Assembly: GCA_003444085.1 (NCBI GenBank) | Contig: DLVL01000069.1 | Coordinates: forward strand, 1 to 6,114 | From: Kosmotogaceae bacterium | Lineage (GTDB): Bacteria; Thermotogota; Thermotogae; Petrotogales; Kosmotogaceae | Direction of reading: 5' to 3' | DNA: 6,114 nt | In this document: piece by piece, positions 5,911 to 6,114 of the stretch | Numbering within the stretch: the stretch's first letter is position 1 | How the letters are laid out: every line of letters begins with the position of its first letter | Made by a program: the position numbers and the translations under genes | The notes under the pieces: generated by a model | Databases searched by the model: none | The model's input: the letters and a program-made list of their open reading frames with translations, nothing else | What the model was told of the DNA's origin: nothing

Positions 5911-6006
5911 CAAAAGAAAAGGCCGCTGTCGCGGCCTATTGGGGGTAATAAGGTGTTCTTTCTGTCTTTCTTCTTGGGTGGTTGGGGGGTGGTGTTTTGT
6001 CTTTTC
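5911..6006 (-). ncRNA. Candidate ~95-nt small RNA or attenuated leader, U-free and C/A-rich
   Basis: Transcription from the promoter at 6013-6041 would start near 6006 and end at the terminator at about 5912. The RNA would contain no U at all over its first 55 nt (5952-6006; the plus strand has no A there), including CACCACCCCCCAACCACCC, and it has no ATG, GTG or TTG in that stretch, so it encodes no leader peptide. With few G and no U it should be single-stranded until the terminator stem. Two readings are possible: a free small RNA using its C-rich segment to pair with G-rich ribosome binding sites, or a 5' leader of the URO-D-like gene (start codon about 155 bases from the promoter) with read-through controlled by a factor. 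No antiterminator alternative pairing to the GGCCGC stem is visible. Confidence 0.5.
5912..5937 (-). terminator. Intrinsic terminator for minus-strand transcription
   Basis: Read on the minus strand, AGGCCGC, loop GACA, GCGGCCT form a perfect 7-bp GC-rich stem (5937-5920), followed directly by a TTTTCTTTT-type run ending near 5912. On the plus strand the stem is followed by TATTGGGGG, so it should act only leftward. It lies between the promoter at 6013-6041 and the URO-D-like gene, about 60 bases before that gene's start codon. Confidence 0.85.
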
Positions 6007-6012
6007 AATACA

Positions 6013-6041
6013 AGTATACCCATAGGAGGTATATTTGTCAA
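6013..6041 (-). promoter_or_regulatory. Near-consensus sigma-70-type promoter, minus strand
   Basis: On the minus strand TTGACA (6041-6036), a 17-base spacer, and TATACT (6018-6013) match 11 of 12 consensus positions at ideal spacing. The expected start is the G at about 6006. It points toward the U-free segment, the terminator at 5912-5937 and the URO-D-like gene. Confidence 0.8.
6015..6033. repeat. Dyad in the promoter spacer, possible operator
   Basis: TATACC (6015-6020) and GGTATA (6028-6033) are exact inverted copies separated by 7 bases. The dyad overlaps the -10 element at 6013-6018 and fills most of the spacer, a usual place for a repressor or a MerR-like activator to act. The regulator cannot be named from this window. 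Six-base half-sites can arise by chance in AT-rich promoter DNA. Confidence 0.45.
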
Positions 6042-6114
6042 TATATGTGGACTCTATTTATCGGTTTTATTCAGTAAAACAGTTCCAATTGTGTAACACT
6101 TCTAGTAAGGAACA

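Noticed and set aside
6024..6114. Possible plus-strand gene start: AGGAGGT at 6024-6030 then TTG at 6035 with an open frame to the window end
   Set aside because: Spacing to the TTG is only 4 bases, the GTG at 6047 is too far, the translation resembles no known protein, and the site coincides with the spacer of the strong minus-strand promoter. More downstream sequence would decide.
1..6114. CRISPR array, tRNA, rRNA, insertion sequence or attachment site
   Set aside because: No regularly spaced repeats, no cloverleaf or rRNA-like sequence, no transposase and no terminal inverted repeats were seen by inspection.

Overview
The window looks like chromosomal DNA from an anaerobic bacterium of moderate GC content (mid-40s % by eye). 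My best guess is a mesophilic or moderately thermophilic Thermotogota of the Mesotoga/Kosmotoga kind. This rests on general impression: strong GGAGGT-type ribosome binding sites, GTG or TTG starts on all four complete genes, a secreted M6 protease with cohesin-like and dockerin modules, and a stand-alone URO-D-superfamily protein. None of these is diagnostic, so the taxonomy is inference.

Layout. Positions 1-540 hold no intact gene. There is a possible gene start running off the left edge (minus strand), a probable frameshifted gene remnant (minus, about 212-518), and promoter-like sequences pointing right. Positions 544-3875 are a two-gene operon joined by a 4-base GTGA overlap. The first gene encodes a small lipoprotein whose body resembles a cohesin fold. 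The second encodes a 945-residue secreted M6 metalloprotease with its own cohesin-like segment and a C-terminal dockerin. Positions 3876-4301 are a 426-base gene-free stretch with a perfect 16-bp AT-rich palindrome and other dyads but no clear terminator. Positions 4302-4802 encode a SRPBCC (START/Bet v1-like) protein. It converges on, and overlaps by 28 bases, a minus-strand gene (4775-5851) for a uroporphyrinogen-decarboxylase-superfamily protein. Positions 5852-6114 are a regulatory region for the minus strand: a near-consensus sigma-70-type promoter with a dyad in its spacer, a U-free C/A-rich transcribed segment, and an intrinsic terminator, all before the URO-D-like gene.

How the parts may work together. 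The operon suggests a surface assembly: a membrane-anchored cohesin-like lipoprotein made in step with a dockerin-bearing protease, which could hold the protease at the cell surface. The right-hand promoter, U-free leader and terminator look like either an attenuated leader of the URO-D-like gene or a free small RNA of about 95 nt. Its C-rich segment could pair with G-rich ribosome binding sites, including that of the SRPBCC gene in this window. Both ideas are hypotheses from sequence inspection only.
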